From NCBI GenBank assembly GCA_037447655.1, contig JBBHKE010003372.1, positions 33,957 through 51,856 of the forward strand: DNA of 17,900 nt, read 5' to 3'. A model generated the notes under the pieces. That model made no database searches. It was given only the letters and a program-made list of their open reading frames with translations, and was not told the origin of the DNA. Position 1 is the stretch's first letter, and each line of letters begins with the position of its first letter. Positions 10,093 through 17,900 of the stretch are shown one piece after another. Position numbers and translations under genes: made by a program. The DNA is from Zygnema cylindricum (Eukaryota; Streptophyta; Zygnematophyceae; Zygnematales; Zygnemataceae).

Positions 10093-10098
10093 CACGTG
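10093..10098 (+). promoter_or_regulatory. G-box upstream of the CFIm68-like gene
   Basis: A perfect palindromic CACGTG in the context GCCACGTGTC lies 68 bases before the ATG. This is a typical bZIP/bHLH site. It may fall in the promoter or in the 5' UTR. Confidence 0.45.
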
Positions 10099-10165
10099 TC
10101 ATCTAGCTGTTAAACGACCCGCCAAATTCTCTGTTTTTCTTCTTTTCCTTTTCGTCTTAACTTAA

Positions 10166-13100
10166 ATGTCGCCCACTGAAGAAGATGAGCTTGACTATGA
10201 AGACGAAGATCTTCAACTCGGTCTCCATAGTTCTCAAAACGGCCTCGCAGGTTATGGAGGAGCGATTGCCGGAGGAGGATACGGTATTGATGACGACGAG
10301 GATGACGTAGACCTCTATGATGACGTCAGCCCCATAGATATGCGAGCTGGCGGATTAGAGAGACCGGGAGGTCGATCGGTTTACAATGTAATTGGTACAG
10401 CGGAAGGGTTTAGGGAGGGAGAGGAAAATGAAGGGGAGGGAGAGGGAGAGGGAGAGGGAGAGGGAGAGAGAGAGGCGGAGGGGGGGGAGGGAGGAGGAGC
10501 AGATGAAGGCGCTGTCACATCTGGAGAAACGAGAAGTAGGGTTCATGGATTAGGGCGAGGTAATGGGGAAGTAGGAGGAGAGAGAGAGGGGGAAGAAGGA
10601 AAGGGAGCTAGTTTTGAAGAGGCTAGGCAAAATAATGTAAAGATTGAGCCGCAAGGAGGGCTTAAAATGGAACGAGAGGGCGAGGGAGAGGAGGAGGAAG
10701 AGGATGTAAAGGTGCCTGTACAGGAGGTAGCAGATGGAGAGGTAGAGAGAAATGTGAAAGTAGAAGCGGACAGAAGTACTGTTTCTGGAAAGGGTTTGAC
10801 AGGACGTGACTCTTCTGGAGCAGTAGCTGCTAGTGAGTATCTCGCGAGACATGGGGGAGAGGGAGGGATTGCGAAGGGAGGAGGAGGAGGAGGAGGAGGG
10901 AGTTCAGCGACAGAAGGAAATACGCTTTTTATTGGAGATTTGCAATGGTGGACGACGGACGCAGAATTGGAGGCAGCTCTGTCAGAGTATGGGAAAATGA
11001 AGGAATTGAAGTTTTTTGAGGAAAAAGCAAGTGGAAAGTTGAAAGGTTACTGTCAAGTAAGTCGGTTTTGCGATGAGGAAGGGAGGGATTTTTTTCTTGG
11101 GCTTTTGTTTTGGAACGGTGCTTTTTGGGTATTTCGTTGATTCTTTTCGCGTTATTAGTTTGGTGCTTTTGTTGAGAGTGGCTCTCAATGGGGTAAAATC
11201 GATCCGAACTGTTTTCAAATTGGTTAAATTGAATTGTAATGTGAATGTTAAGAGGAGCTTAAACGGTGTTGATTTCTGTTGGACAGGATTTTCCATTCCT
11301 TTCTGAAATTTTGTGTGAAAAATAAAAATCTGTATTTTGACTTGTTGAATATGAGTATTTGAATGTTTAACCTTTAAGGAATGACCTGTTACAATCAAGT
11401 GCACAAAGTTCTTTTTTTGTTTCTCATAGTGATATTTCAGGAACTCCAGGTGATTAGCTTAACGATAACTTGTTTTCCTGACATAAAAGATTAATAGTGG
11501 AAGTTGTTGAAGGGAGAGCTATTTCGTAAACGGTAAACTACAAACAGGATTGTGTTTAGAATTTGATTTATTTATGGACTCTTAATTCCTTGTTAAAAGT
11601 CTAATATTTGGCAAAGGTTTATCTGTAGTAGACTCTGGTAACTTTTTTATATAAAAGGAACTGTTTTTTTTTTCTCCTTCGGATCTTTACTGACTCTCAT
11701 AAGAGATTACACTTCATTGTGATGAAGACATGCTCGTAAACTTTCTTAATTTGTAGGTTGATTGTTACTGTCACTGTCACGGTCACTGTTGCTGAGTTGT
11801 GAGCTGTCGACAAATAGCTATTGACTGTCGCTCTCAGTTTCGCTTTTGCTGTACCTGTCGCTGCCTCTGAACTGGTAATTCTCAGCTCTTCACTGTCACT
11901 GTCACTAAACTGAACTCTTTACCGTTAACATCAGGTGTTGACTGTCCATGTCAATGAACTGTTGGTTGATAATTGTTGTCTGTCATTATTTTTGAATTGA
12001 TTACTGTCAACAGTTAACAACCAACAATCAGCTGTTCGCTGTCGTAGTCACTGTCTCTGTCACTGAACTGTTGCCTTTGTTCTTGACTATTGACTGTCAA
12101 ATACCTGTCCACAGTCAACAGTCAACTGCACTTTCACTCTCCCATTACTACTCTCTCTGCCTTTCCCTCTCCCTCTCCCTCTTCCTGTCTCCCCCTCTCC
12201 TTCTCTATCTCCCTCTGCATCTCCCTCTCTCTCTCTCTCCCTCTCCCTCTCCCTCTTCCTCTCCCTCTCCCTCTCCCTCTCGGCTGTTGAGTTGCCACTG
12301 TTCCTAAGCTCTCTATTGTTAAGTCCTATCTGACGGTTCCTAACTGCTCAACTGTGCCAGGTGGAGTTCTATGATTCCCCCGCTGCCCGTGCCTGCAAAG
12401 AAAAGATGTCGGGACGAGTTTTTAACGGAAAAGCATGTGTCGTCGCTTTCGCATCGAACCACACTATTAGACAACAAATAATGATGGAAAAGAGTATGGG
12501 ACAGGCGCCTCATTGGAGAGGAGGAGGAATGGGAGGGGGGATGGGAGGAGGCATGGGAGGAGGAATGGGAGGAGGGATGGGAGGAGGAGTAGGAGGAGGG
12601 GGAGGAGGAGGAGGAGGAATGGGAGGGCCAATGGGACCAAATGGAGCTATGCAATCAGGGGGAGGAGGGAGAGGAGCTTATCCAAAACCAGCTATGGGAG
12701 GAGGAGCAACTCCAGGAATGGGAGGAAGAATGGGTCCAAATGTGGGACCCGCAGGGAGAGGAGGTAGTGAAGCTATGGTGAGAGGAGGGAGAGGAGGGAG
12801 AGGGAGAGGGAATATGGGAGGTCCTTACCCTCCTGGACCGGGGATGGGAGGACCCGGAGGACCAGGACCGGGAATGATGGGAGGGGTAGGATTTGAACCT
12901 CCTTTTGGACCAATGGGAGGGAGAGGAGGATATGGGATGGGACCGGGGGGACCAGGCGGAGGAGGATACCTTCCTAGGGGGGGAGGAGGAGGAGGAGGAC
13001 ATTTTCCTGGTATGGGACCAGGAATGGGAGGTCCTCCCTTTCCGGGAATGGGACAAGGGTTACCAGGAGTAGCCCCTCATATAAATCCCGCATTTTTTGG

Positions 13101-13389
13101 GAGGGGAGGGAGTGGAGTGGGAGGACCGAGAGGAGTTATGGGAGGAGGACAGGGAGGAGGAGGGATGGACGGAAATCCGGGAGGTTGGGACGGTCCAAAT
13201 GGAGGAGGAGGAATGTGGGGAGACGAGATGGGAGGGTTCGAGGGAGAGGGAGGAGGGAGGAGAGGGAGAGGAGGGATGGGGATGTGGACGGGGATGGGGA
13301 GGGAAGAGGAGGGAATGACGGGAGTGGAAGGAGGAGAGTGGGCGCAAGATGAATTTGTGGGGAAGAGAATGAGAGTTGTGGAAATGTGA
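10166..13389 (+). CDS. CFIm68/CPSF6-like RRM protein, pre-mRNA 3'-end processing factor
   Basis: Exons are 10166-11056 and 12361-13389, joined in phase 0 (CAA|GTAAGT ... GCCAG|GTG), giving 639 aa. The ATG has a TAA directly before it in frame. Residues 1-55 are acidic and include DVDLYDDV, a motif shared with CPSF6. Residues about 90-250 are low-complexity Glu/Gly/Lys. The single RRM spans about 252-329: RNP2 is LFIGDL (254-259), followed by WWTTDAELEAAL, and RNP1 is KGYCQVEF (293-300), split by the intron after Q297. The rest is Gly/Met/Pro-rich with MGGG repeats and APHINPAFF at 535-543, which resembles APHVNPAFF in human CPSF6 as I recall it. The closest plant relatives are the Arabidopsis At5g55670-type RRM proteins. 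The family acts in the nucleus in cleavage factor I, binding CFIm25 and RNA to guide poly(A) site choice. No RS/RD-rich C-terminus is present. Family is sure; orthology and function are inferred. Confidence 0.88.
10433..10474 (+). repeat. GAGGGA purine repeat within exon 1 of the CFIm68-like gene
   Basis: About 42 bases of G and A only, in GGGAGA hexamers ending in GAGAGAGAG, encode the Glu-Gly run of the acidic region. Similar purine runs continue on and off to about 10700. The tract is complementary to the intron tract near 12230-12281. Confidence 0.85.
11755..12125 (+). repeat. CTGTC-rich degenerate motif cluster in the intron of the CFIm68-like gene
   Basis: I count 15 CTGTC words in about 370 bases, often as GACTGTC or CACTGTCACTGTC, mixed with CAACAGTCAAC-type words that are their partial complements. 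A TGTTGGTTG at about 11960 can pair with CAACCAACA at about 12018. No exon is present, because the RRM reads directly across the intron. Confidence 0.6.
12151..12281 (+). repeat. CTCCCT pyrimidine tract near the 3' end of the CFIm68-like intron
   Basis: About 130 bases are nearly all C and T, with regular CTCCCT hexamers and a CTCTCTCTCT run. It ends 79 bases before the acceptor AG at 12359-12360, so it is more remote than a normal polypyrimidine tract. An open frame through it is a by-product of composition. Confidence 0.8.
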
Positions 13390-13411
13390 GGAAAGAAGTG
13401 AGAAGAACGTG

Positions 13412-13469
13412 GGAGAGGGAAGATAGGGGGAGAGGGGCGATAGGGGGAGAGGGAAGATAGGGGGAGAGG
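13412..13469 (+). repeat. 17-bp purine tandem repeat, 3.4 copies
   Basis: Units of GGAGAGGGAAGATAGGG start at 13412, 13429 and 13446, with a partial copy at 13463. The second unit differs by two bases (GGCG for GAAG). It begins 22 bases after the stop codon of the CFIm68-like gene. Confidence 0.85.
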
Positions 13470-13699
13470 AAAAGTTATTTGCAGTTGTGTTTATAAGTTG
13501 TGGGGTTTAGGACAGTTTTTTTTTACCTCCCGCGGGGAGTTGGGAAGTGGATATTTTTTGTCTTCTAAGGTCCATTTAGAATTTCTTTCTTCTACTGAGA
13601 ATAAGGATTTTATCTGAATTGAAGTTAGGAATTTTGAGACACAGAAAACAATATCAAGGAGATAAAATGGCCAGAAAGGGTGATATAGACTCAGATCTG

Positions 13700-13779
13700 T
13701 AATTCAGTAATTTGATAATTCAGTAATTCGGTAATTCAGTAATTTGGTAATTCAGTACTTCGGTTATTCGGTAATTTGT
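13700..13779 (+). repeat. 8-bp tandem repeat, 10 copies, in the 3' UTR
   Basis: Ten consecutive octamers follow TAATTCAG or TAATTYGG. TAATTCAG occupies copies 1, 3, 5 and 7 and the G-rich form the even ones, so the older unit is really a 16-mer. A single TTCAGTAATT echo occurs at 13851-13860. Confidence 0.88.
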
Positions 13780-14052
13780 TACACAGCCATTTTGTTTTTC
13801 TTTGTCACATATCAAAAAATTCCCTCAGATGCTGATTTTTGAGGGGCCAATTCAGTAATTTTTTTGAAACTCAGGGTTTAGGTAGGTAGTTTTTTTTTTT
13901 TTTTTTTATGGCTGGATAAATATCCCTTTCCGAAGGATTTAGTGCGAAGTTAAGGGTTGTGACGGGTAACAATTCCCTTCTAAGATTTTGTAGAGGCAAA
14001 AACCCTGTTGTTCAAGAGTGTACTGTAAATGCCCTGTTTGCTTAAAGCAAGA

Positions 14053-14058
14053 AATAAA
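14053..14058 (+). promoter_or_regulatory. Candidate poly(A) signal of the CFIm68-like gene
   Basis: This is a perfect AATAAA in GAAATAAATGG, about 660 bases after the stop. It is the first canonical hexamer seen downstream of the gene. Plant genes often use variants, so an earlier site is possible. Confidence 0.35.
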
Positions 14059-14060
14059 TG

Positions 14061-15770
14061 GTTGTTGTCGCTGCCAGCTGGAAGTGAAAGAAAAAAAAAA
14101 CCAAATTTTGAAATTTTTTACCAAGTAAAATTTGGCACTGAATCACTTTTCTATAGTTGATGGTTGAAAGTTGTTTGGATGTTTCTGTTATGTGCTTCAA
14201 AATGTGTGCTTCAAAATGACAGTTTTCTGTAGTTTCTCCCATTGACAGACACTAACTTCATGCCATATTTTTGCGGTGCCTTGCAATTTTACTAAAAAAA
14301 AAAGAAAAACGATGTTCCTGTTTTGGATGGAATGTTTCTAAGGAGTCTTGCTATTTCCAAAATATTGCAATTTTTTTTTCTGTCTTTTTTGGAAAAAATT
14401 ATGCTTCCATGAGTACATGTGTGTATTCATGCATTCTAACATGTATTATACCATATATATTATACCGTAGGTAAAGACTCAGGATCTATGAGGACACCTT
14501 GCACGTTTCATTCAATTTGGTGAGAAAAGTTGCTCAATATGTGTGCAAAACGAGGAAAACTTCCTTACTCTATATCAAGTACGCGCATTCAAGCTGTGCT
14601 TGCAGGCTGGCATGAAATATATTTATACTATGACCTTTTCACTGTAGTTGTAACAACTGTTCTAATATTTCCTGTTTGCTTTCCACACAATGCACATCCA
14701 GCAACTTGTCGGGACAGTCATGCTGCATTTCGGTTGGTATTCTATCACTGCAAAAAATCTTCAAAATATTGTATGACAGGGTAAGTAAATCTACTTTAAA
14801 AGTTTACCTGCAAGGAGTTTGGCGTGTGCTATTTAAGTGAAACCTTTCTAAAATCAGATGTTTAAAATATCTTTTGTTTCCTTGTAATTAATTCACCGTA
14901 AAAAAAAATGACGAAAAGCATTTATCCTTTGTTGAGAGTAAAAAGTCTGCATTTTGCTCATATGTACTTTTTGTGCTATTGGTGATAGACACATCAGAGA
15001 TGCTTCATGTTTAGCACATGTACAGATGTCTAAAGTGTAACAAATGTACACTACACACGAAGCTTCGACAAATATGTAAGAGAAAATCAATGAATCGTCT
15101 TCCTGCATGCATTGTCTTCCTGCATTATATCGCACCATATAGAGCATTAATAGCACCATATATGCTATAATAACTTTGCTTTTCTCGGATGAAATTTGAG
15201 TTACTTTTCACACATTCAAAAGAACACAAGTATTTCAGCGTCCTGTTGATAGCTATTTTGTCGTTTAGGCTTGTAAATTTAAGAGTCTTTTATGTTTTCC
15301 AATGCCAAACATAATATCCCCAGGCAGAACAATGGCATATAGCAAGTGTTTAAAACCCTTTCACTACCCATCTCACTACTAACTCACAGTCACAGCTGGC
15401 CGCATTTTCTCTCAATACCCACAGAAAACTATACTAACAAAAATAACAATAATAGATGGATACAACAATGCACAATACACAAAAAAAACGGCATGAGATC
15501 AAAATAGTGTCCAGCACAAAAGGAATATTTGGTGACTTTCCCTTAAAAACAACATATTTTTACAAAAAGAAGCCCGAATGTGAGGACTGAATCTATTCAC
15601 AGTGGCAAAAGAAATGAAACGTTAGCTCAAATCTATTTCCCCGTCATATGCACAAGACTTAGCTAACAATGGCAGATATCTCTCATCTATTTACTATTTT
15701 GATTCTAGTTCTCCCTCTCCCATCTCCCGTGCTATAACAACTCCCTTCTTCTCACTCCACTCGAGCAGAT
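14061..15770. other. Intergenic region without a supported gene
   Basis: AT-rich sequence with scattered short ORFs of at most 88 codons, none with a recognisable motif. Its right end must include the 3' UTR of the minus-strand LEA-like gene. Small local duplications occur near 15100-15170 (TCTTCCTGCAT twice, GCACCATATA twice). I see nothing else. Confidence 0.5.
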
Positions 15771-16594
15771 TTACATGTTGTGAGACAATTTCTGTTGCTC
15801 CTTTTGCATATGCTCTGCTTCTTTCGTGGCTTTTGCCTGATGGTGCAAATCTGCAGTAGTTCCATGATAGGCAGCATTCGCAGCATCCTTGTGAGCATGC
15901 TCCTTGGCATCCGCCTCATGGTGAGCTTCTTTGCTCATAGGATGCTTGGCCTTGTCCATTGTTTCCTGCAGTTCACATTTACCAAACAACAGTTAAGAAG
16001 CGATATTATCTTGTCCGCTGTTTTCTGCAGTTTATATTCACCAGGCAATATTATCTTGCATTCTATTGAAATAAGTTTTAAGAAGTCCAAAATCGCCTTG
16101 GTGTGCTGGAATGCAGCAAGCAAATTGTATGAACAAGCTTCACAAAGGGCAAGCCAGCAGGATAGGTGTCATTCAGTAAAATGGTAGATGCAAGGATAAC
16201 GCGGAAAAAAGAACACTATCTGCATATCATGTTGTTATGTTTGCTGTCCACTTATCGACTAAGCTTCATTGAGCAAAAGAATAGTACAACAAATGACAAA
16301 TTTGGAAAAGGAACGAGCAAGTTAATCCAATAAACTTGTAATCACCTCCATCTCAGCCTTTCCATGCTCCTTCTTGGCACCCATACCGGCCTTCATGTCT
16401 CCCATCTGCAAAGAAAGAAGAAAAAATTGAAATTAAGTGTTATTATAGCAGGCACCAAACAGACACTCTAAGACAAAGACTCACTTAAAAAATAAAAAAC
16501 ACAGCAAAAACGAAGAGGAAAAATGGAAAAGCGAACAAACCTTTTCCTTCATGGTAGTGCCAGCCTGTGACATTTTCTCCTTCATGGTATTCAT
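15771..16594 (-). CDS. Small hydrophilic LEA-like (group 1/LEA_1-like) protein
   Basis: Minus-strand exons are 16594-16541, 16405-16346 and 15965-15771, all joined in phase 0 with GT...AG introns, giving 102 aa. The start ATG has an in-frame TGA 12 bases upstream, and a TATA box lies about 130 bases upstream. The protein begins MNTMKEKMSQAGTTMKEK, has a Lys/Glu/Met middle, and continues with HHEADAKEHAHKDAANAAYH and a Lys/Glu/Gln/His tail. It has no Cys, Phe, Ile, Val, Trp or Arg, with 11 His and 12 Met. This composition, the KEK motifs and the predicted amphipathic helix fit late embryogenesis abundant proteins, which are disordered in solution and protect membranes and proteins during drying. 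The ACGT-core sites upstream agree with ABA or drought control. The family call rests on composition and weak motif likeness, so a lineage-specific LEA or dehydrin-like protein is possible. The second intron has a duplicated 3' splice site. Confidence 0.75.
15951..16049 (-). repeat. Tandem duplication across the last 3' splice site of the LEA-like gene
   Basis: Positions 15951-15990 and 16010-16049 match at 31 of 40 bases with a 59-base offset. All nine differences are transitions. Each copy includes CTGCAG on the minus strand, so intron 2 has two candidate acceptors, used before 15965 and 16024. Confidence 0.8.
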
Positions 16595-16725
16595 ATTGAC
16601 AAATCACAGAAACAAGTTACTACTCGATGTAATCGTAGAAAGAATAGGAGGTAGAAAATAAACAAAGTCTCAGACTTTTTGCGTTGTAGCTTACACTTGC
16701 TGCCCTAGAATGAGTCTCATTCTCA

Positions 16726-16733
16726 TATTTATA
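16726..16733 (-). promoter_or_regulatory. TATA box of the LEA-like gene
   Basis: On the minus strand this reads TATAAATA, in a TTTTATAAATATG context. It lies 132 bases before the ATG, which would put transcription start near 16700 and give a 5' UTR of about 100 bases. Confidence 0.65.
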
Positions 16734-16885
16734 AAACAAAAGTTACAGGATAAAGTTACAGCATCTTAATTCCAGGATTTGTGACATCTGAGGACCTTTG
16801 ATCCAACGGTGCCAAGTTTCCTTGAGATCATCTCTGCTACGTTTCGCAAAGCAAGTAACAGAAAAAAAAGCGTCGACTTTGTGAA

Positions 16886-17019
16886 ACGTGGCAGCTTTGG
16901 AGAAGTTTTGGATGTTTACCACCGTGGCGCGGGCTTTGTTCGAAGCTTCGAAATAGCAGCTGGACGCCACGCGTATTTTCTACCACGTGGCATCTTTAAT
17001 GGATTGCTTGCTGACGTGT
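16886..17019 (-). promoter_or_regulatory. Cluster of ABRE/G-box-like sites upstream of the LEA-like gene
   Basis: Plus-strand readings are ACGTGGC at 16886-16892, CCACGCGT at 16967-16974 (like a CE3 coupling element), CCACGTGGC at 16983-16991 and ACGTGT at 17014-17019. ACGTGGC is the classic core of ABA-response elements bound by bZIP factors, and LEA promoters typically combine two such sites or one plus a coupling element. The cluster is about 150 to 290 bases upstream of the TATA box. Confidence 0.6.
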
Positions 17020-17049
17020 TGTCGGTTATCTCTACAAGTCGCGCCCACT

Positions 17050-17460
17050 AGTCACTGTAAACACGGTTGCTTTGGTCCAACGCAGCCGTACTGTGTTGCA
17101 GGAAAGTTGACCACGCTTAGTATTAACGGAACGATTTATGGTCAACATGGACGGGGAACTGACATGTCGCCCTTCTAGAAACCAACGCCTTCAACTGGAA
17201 CAGTCGAACAGCGCCTTCCGACCAGTCTCCGTGTTTTCCAGTTTTGTGAGAACTGTGTCGCACAATAACCTGGACATTGTTCCGTGTATTCAACCTTAAT
17301 TGCGATAGTAACAGTCGACCGTTCGTAATGATTGTTTGATTGTATCATGAGATATCGGCGATTTTCTCATCGATAATCAGTCGTTTGTGACTTTGTGTCA
17401 GAGGTCGCAAAAGTCAAAAATTTACATAGCCGAAACCGACCGTTTTTTTTTTTTTTCAAA
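17050..17460. other. Non-coding region, nothing recognised
   Basis: No ORF of note, no motif and no repeat were seen beyond a short T run at about 17443-17456. It may be distal promoter of the LEA-like gene. Confidence 0.4.
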
Positions 17461-17463
17461 ATC

Positions 17464-17612
17464 TGAGTAACCGACGCCCGACCGGGTTATGTCACGCTCC
17501 AAGATTGTTAACCGTTAACCGACCGATGTTTACGAAAATAAAAATTAACCGAATCTCGATTTCTCGCGATTAACCGTGCCCGCCCGTAACCGAAAAAGTA
17601 CAAAATTAACCA
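17464..17612. repeat. TAACC(G)-rich patch
   Basis: Seven TAACC words, six of them TAACCG, occur in about 150 bases, together with CCGACCG words. Spacing is irregular, so this is a degenerate simple repeat or motif cluster and not a clean tandem array. It is not a plant telomere repeat. Confidence 0.5.
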
Positions 17613-17646
17613 ATGTACGACGTATGAATAAGCCAATAATTACGAT

Positions 17647-17838
17647 TTGTCGCGTTCCCTAAGATTTGCGAAATGAATAGTGTTACTACCGTGTCATATC
17701 TGCGAAGCTTTGTCGAGTTCCCTCTGATTTGCGAAATGAATAGTGTACTACCGTCAGATTTGAGACGCTTTGTCGAGTTCCCTATGATTTGCGAAATGAA
17801 TAGCGTTCCTACAGTACCGTGTCAGATTTGCGACGCTA
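17647..17838. repeat. Tandem repeat of about 60 bp, three copies plus a partial one
   Basis: Units begin TTTGTCG at 17646, 17709 and 17769 (steps of 63 and 60) and share GTTCCCT, GATTTGCGAAATGAATAG and then CTACCGT-TCAGATTTG. The last partial unit, GTCAGATTTGCGACGCT, ends near 17837. No ORF runs through it. The array may continue in altered form beyond the window. Confidence 0.85.
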
Positions 17839-17900
17839 ATCATGATGTCACGTACTTCCACGATACCAAAGAGTACAAAGTACAAGAATGTTGGATTATA

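Larger units (their letters stand above)
8977..10165. promoter_or_regulatory. Divergent intergenic region between the KING1-like and CFIm68-like genes
   Basis: No coding exon is supported. The region must hold both promoters and 5' UTRs. It contains the second MITE-like copy at about 9655-9890 and, near the CFIm68-like start, a telo-box and a G-box. Small ORFs near 9186-9469 look like chance. I could not place either transcription start. Confidence 0.6.
13390..14060 (+). other. 3' UTR of the CFIm68-like gene
   Basis: Non-coding sequence after the TGA at 13387-13389. It opens with a purine tandem repeat, has an 8-bp repeat array at 13700-13779 and a 17-base T run from 13891, and reaches a perfect AATAAA at 14053-14058. 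The true cleavage site is unknown. Confidence 0.5.

Noticed and set aside
12071-12307. Leu/Ser/Pro-rich plus-strand ORFs
   Set aside because: These are translations of the CTCCCT intron repeat. The RRM reads directly from exon 1 to 12361.
12655-13347. Ser/His-rich minus-strand ORFs of 95 and 133 codons
   Set aside because: They are shadows of the Gly-rich GGA-repeat exon on the plus strand.
13891-13907. Run of 17 T, considered as the tail of a retroposed copy
   Set aside because: There is no gene-like body next to it and no flanking duplication. T runs are common in this window.
14530-14784. 84-codon plus-strand ORF followed by a GTAAGT donor-like sequence
   Set aside because: There is no recognisable domain and no partner exon; a single donor-like hexamer is not enough to call an exon.

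Overview
This is nuclear DNA from a streptophyte, most likely a land plant. Spliced genes sit in AT-rich non-coding sequence, introns are bounded by GT...AG, and the proteins read across the splice joins match plant families. I cannot name the species. No prokaryotic features (operons, Shine-Dalgarno sites, CRISPR) are present.

Layout, left to right. (1) 1-790, plus strand: the last two coding exons of a biotin--protein ligase (holocarboxylase synthetase, HCS1 type). The gene starts outside the window. (2) 791-2300: intergenic, with a short terminal-inverted-repeat (TIR) element at about 1593-1800. (3) 2301-8976, minus strand: a complete six-exon gene for a four-CBS-domain protein of the KING1 / SnRK1 regulatory subunit gamma-1 family, 449 aa when spliced. 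Its introns carry several TIR-type repeats and a 26-bp minisatellite, and its third exon encodes an uncharged Gly/Ala-rich stretch. (4) 8977-10165: divergent intergenic region with a second, inverted copy of the 1593-1800 element, and a telo-box and G-box just upstream of the next gene. (5) 10166-13389, plus strand: a two-exon gene for a CFIm68/CPSF6-like RRM protein, 639 aa. It has an acidic N-terminus, one RRM split by the intron inside RNP1, a long Gly/Met-rich tail and an APHINPAFF motif. (6) 13390-15770: 3' UTR with two tandem repeats, then a stretch with no gene I can support. (7) 15771-16594, minus strand: a three-exon gene for a 102-aa very hydrophilic LEA-like protein. A clear TATA box and ACGT-core (ABRE-like) elements lie upstream. 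(8) 17050-17900: no gene; a TAACC-rich patch and a tandem repeat of about 60 bp.

The genes are ordinary plant housekeeping or stress genes with no evident joint pathway. HCS1 and the CBS gene are convergent, the CBS gene and the CFIm68-like gene are divergent, and the CFIm68-like gene and the LEA-like gene are convergent. I found no clearly new multi-gene system. The points most worth following are a duplicated 3' splice site in the LEA-like gene, the Gly/Ala-rich exon of the KING1-like protein flanked by related repeats, perfect complementarity between an exonic purine repeat and an intronic pyrimidine repeat in the CFIm68-like gene, and families of short TIR elements with a common terminal core.
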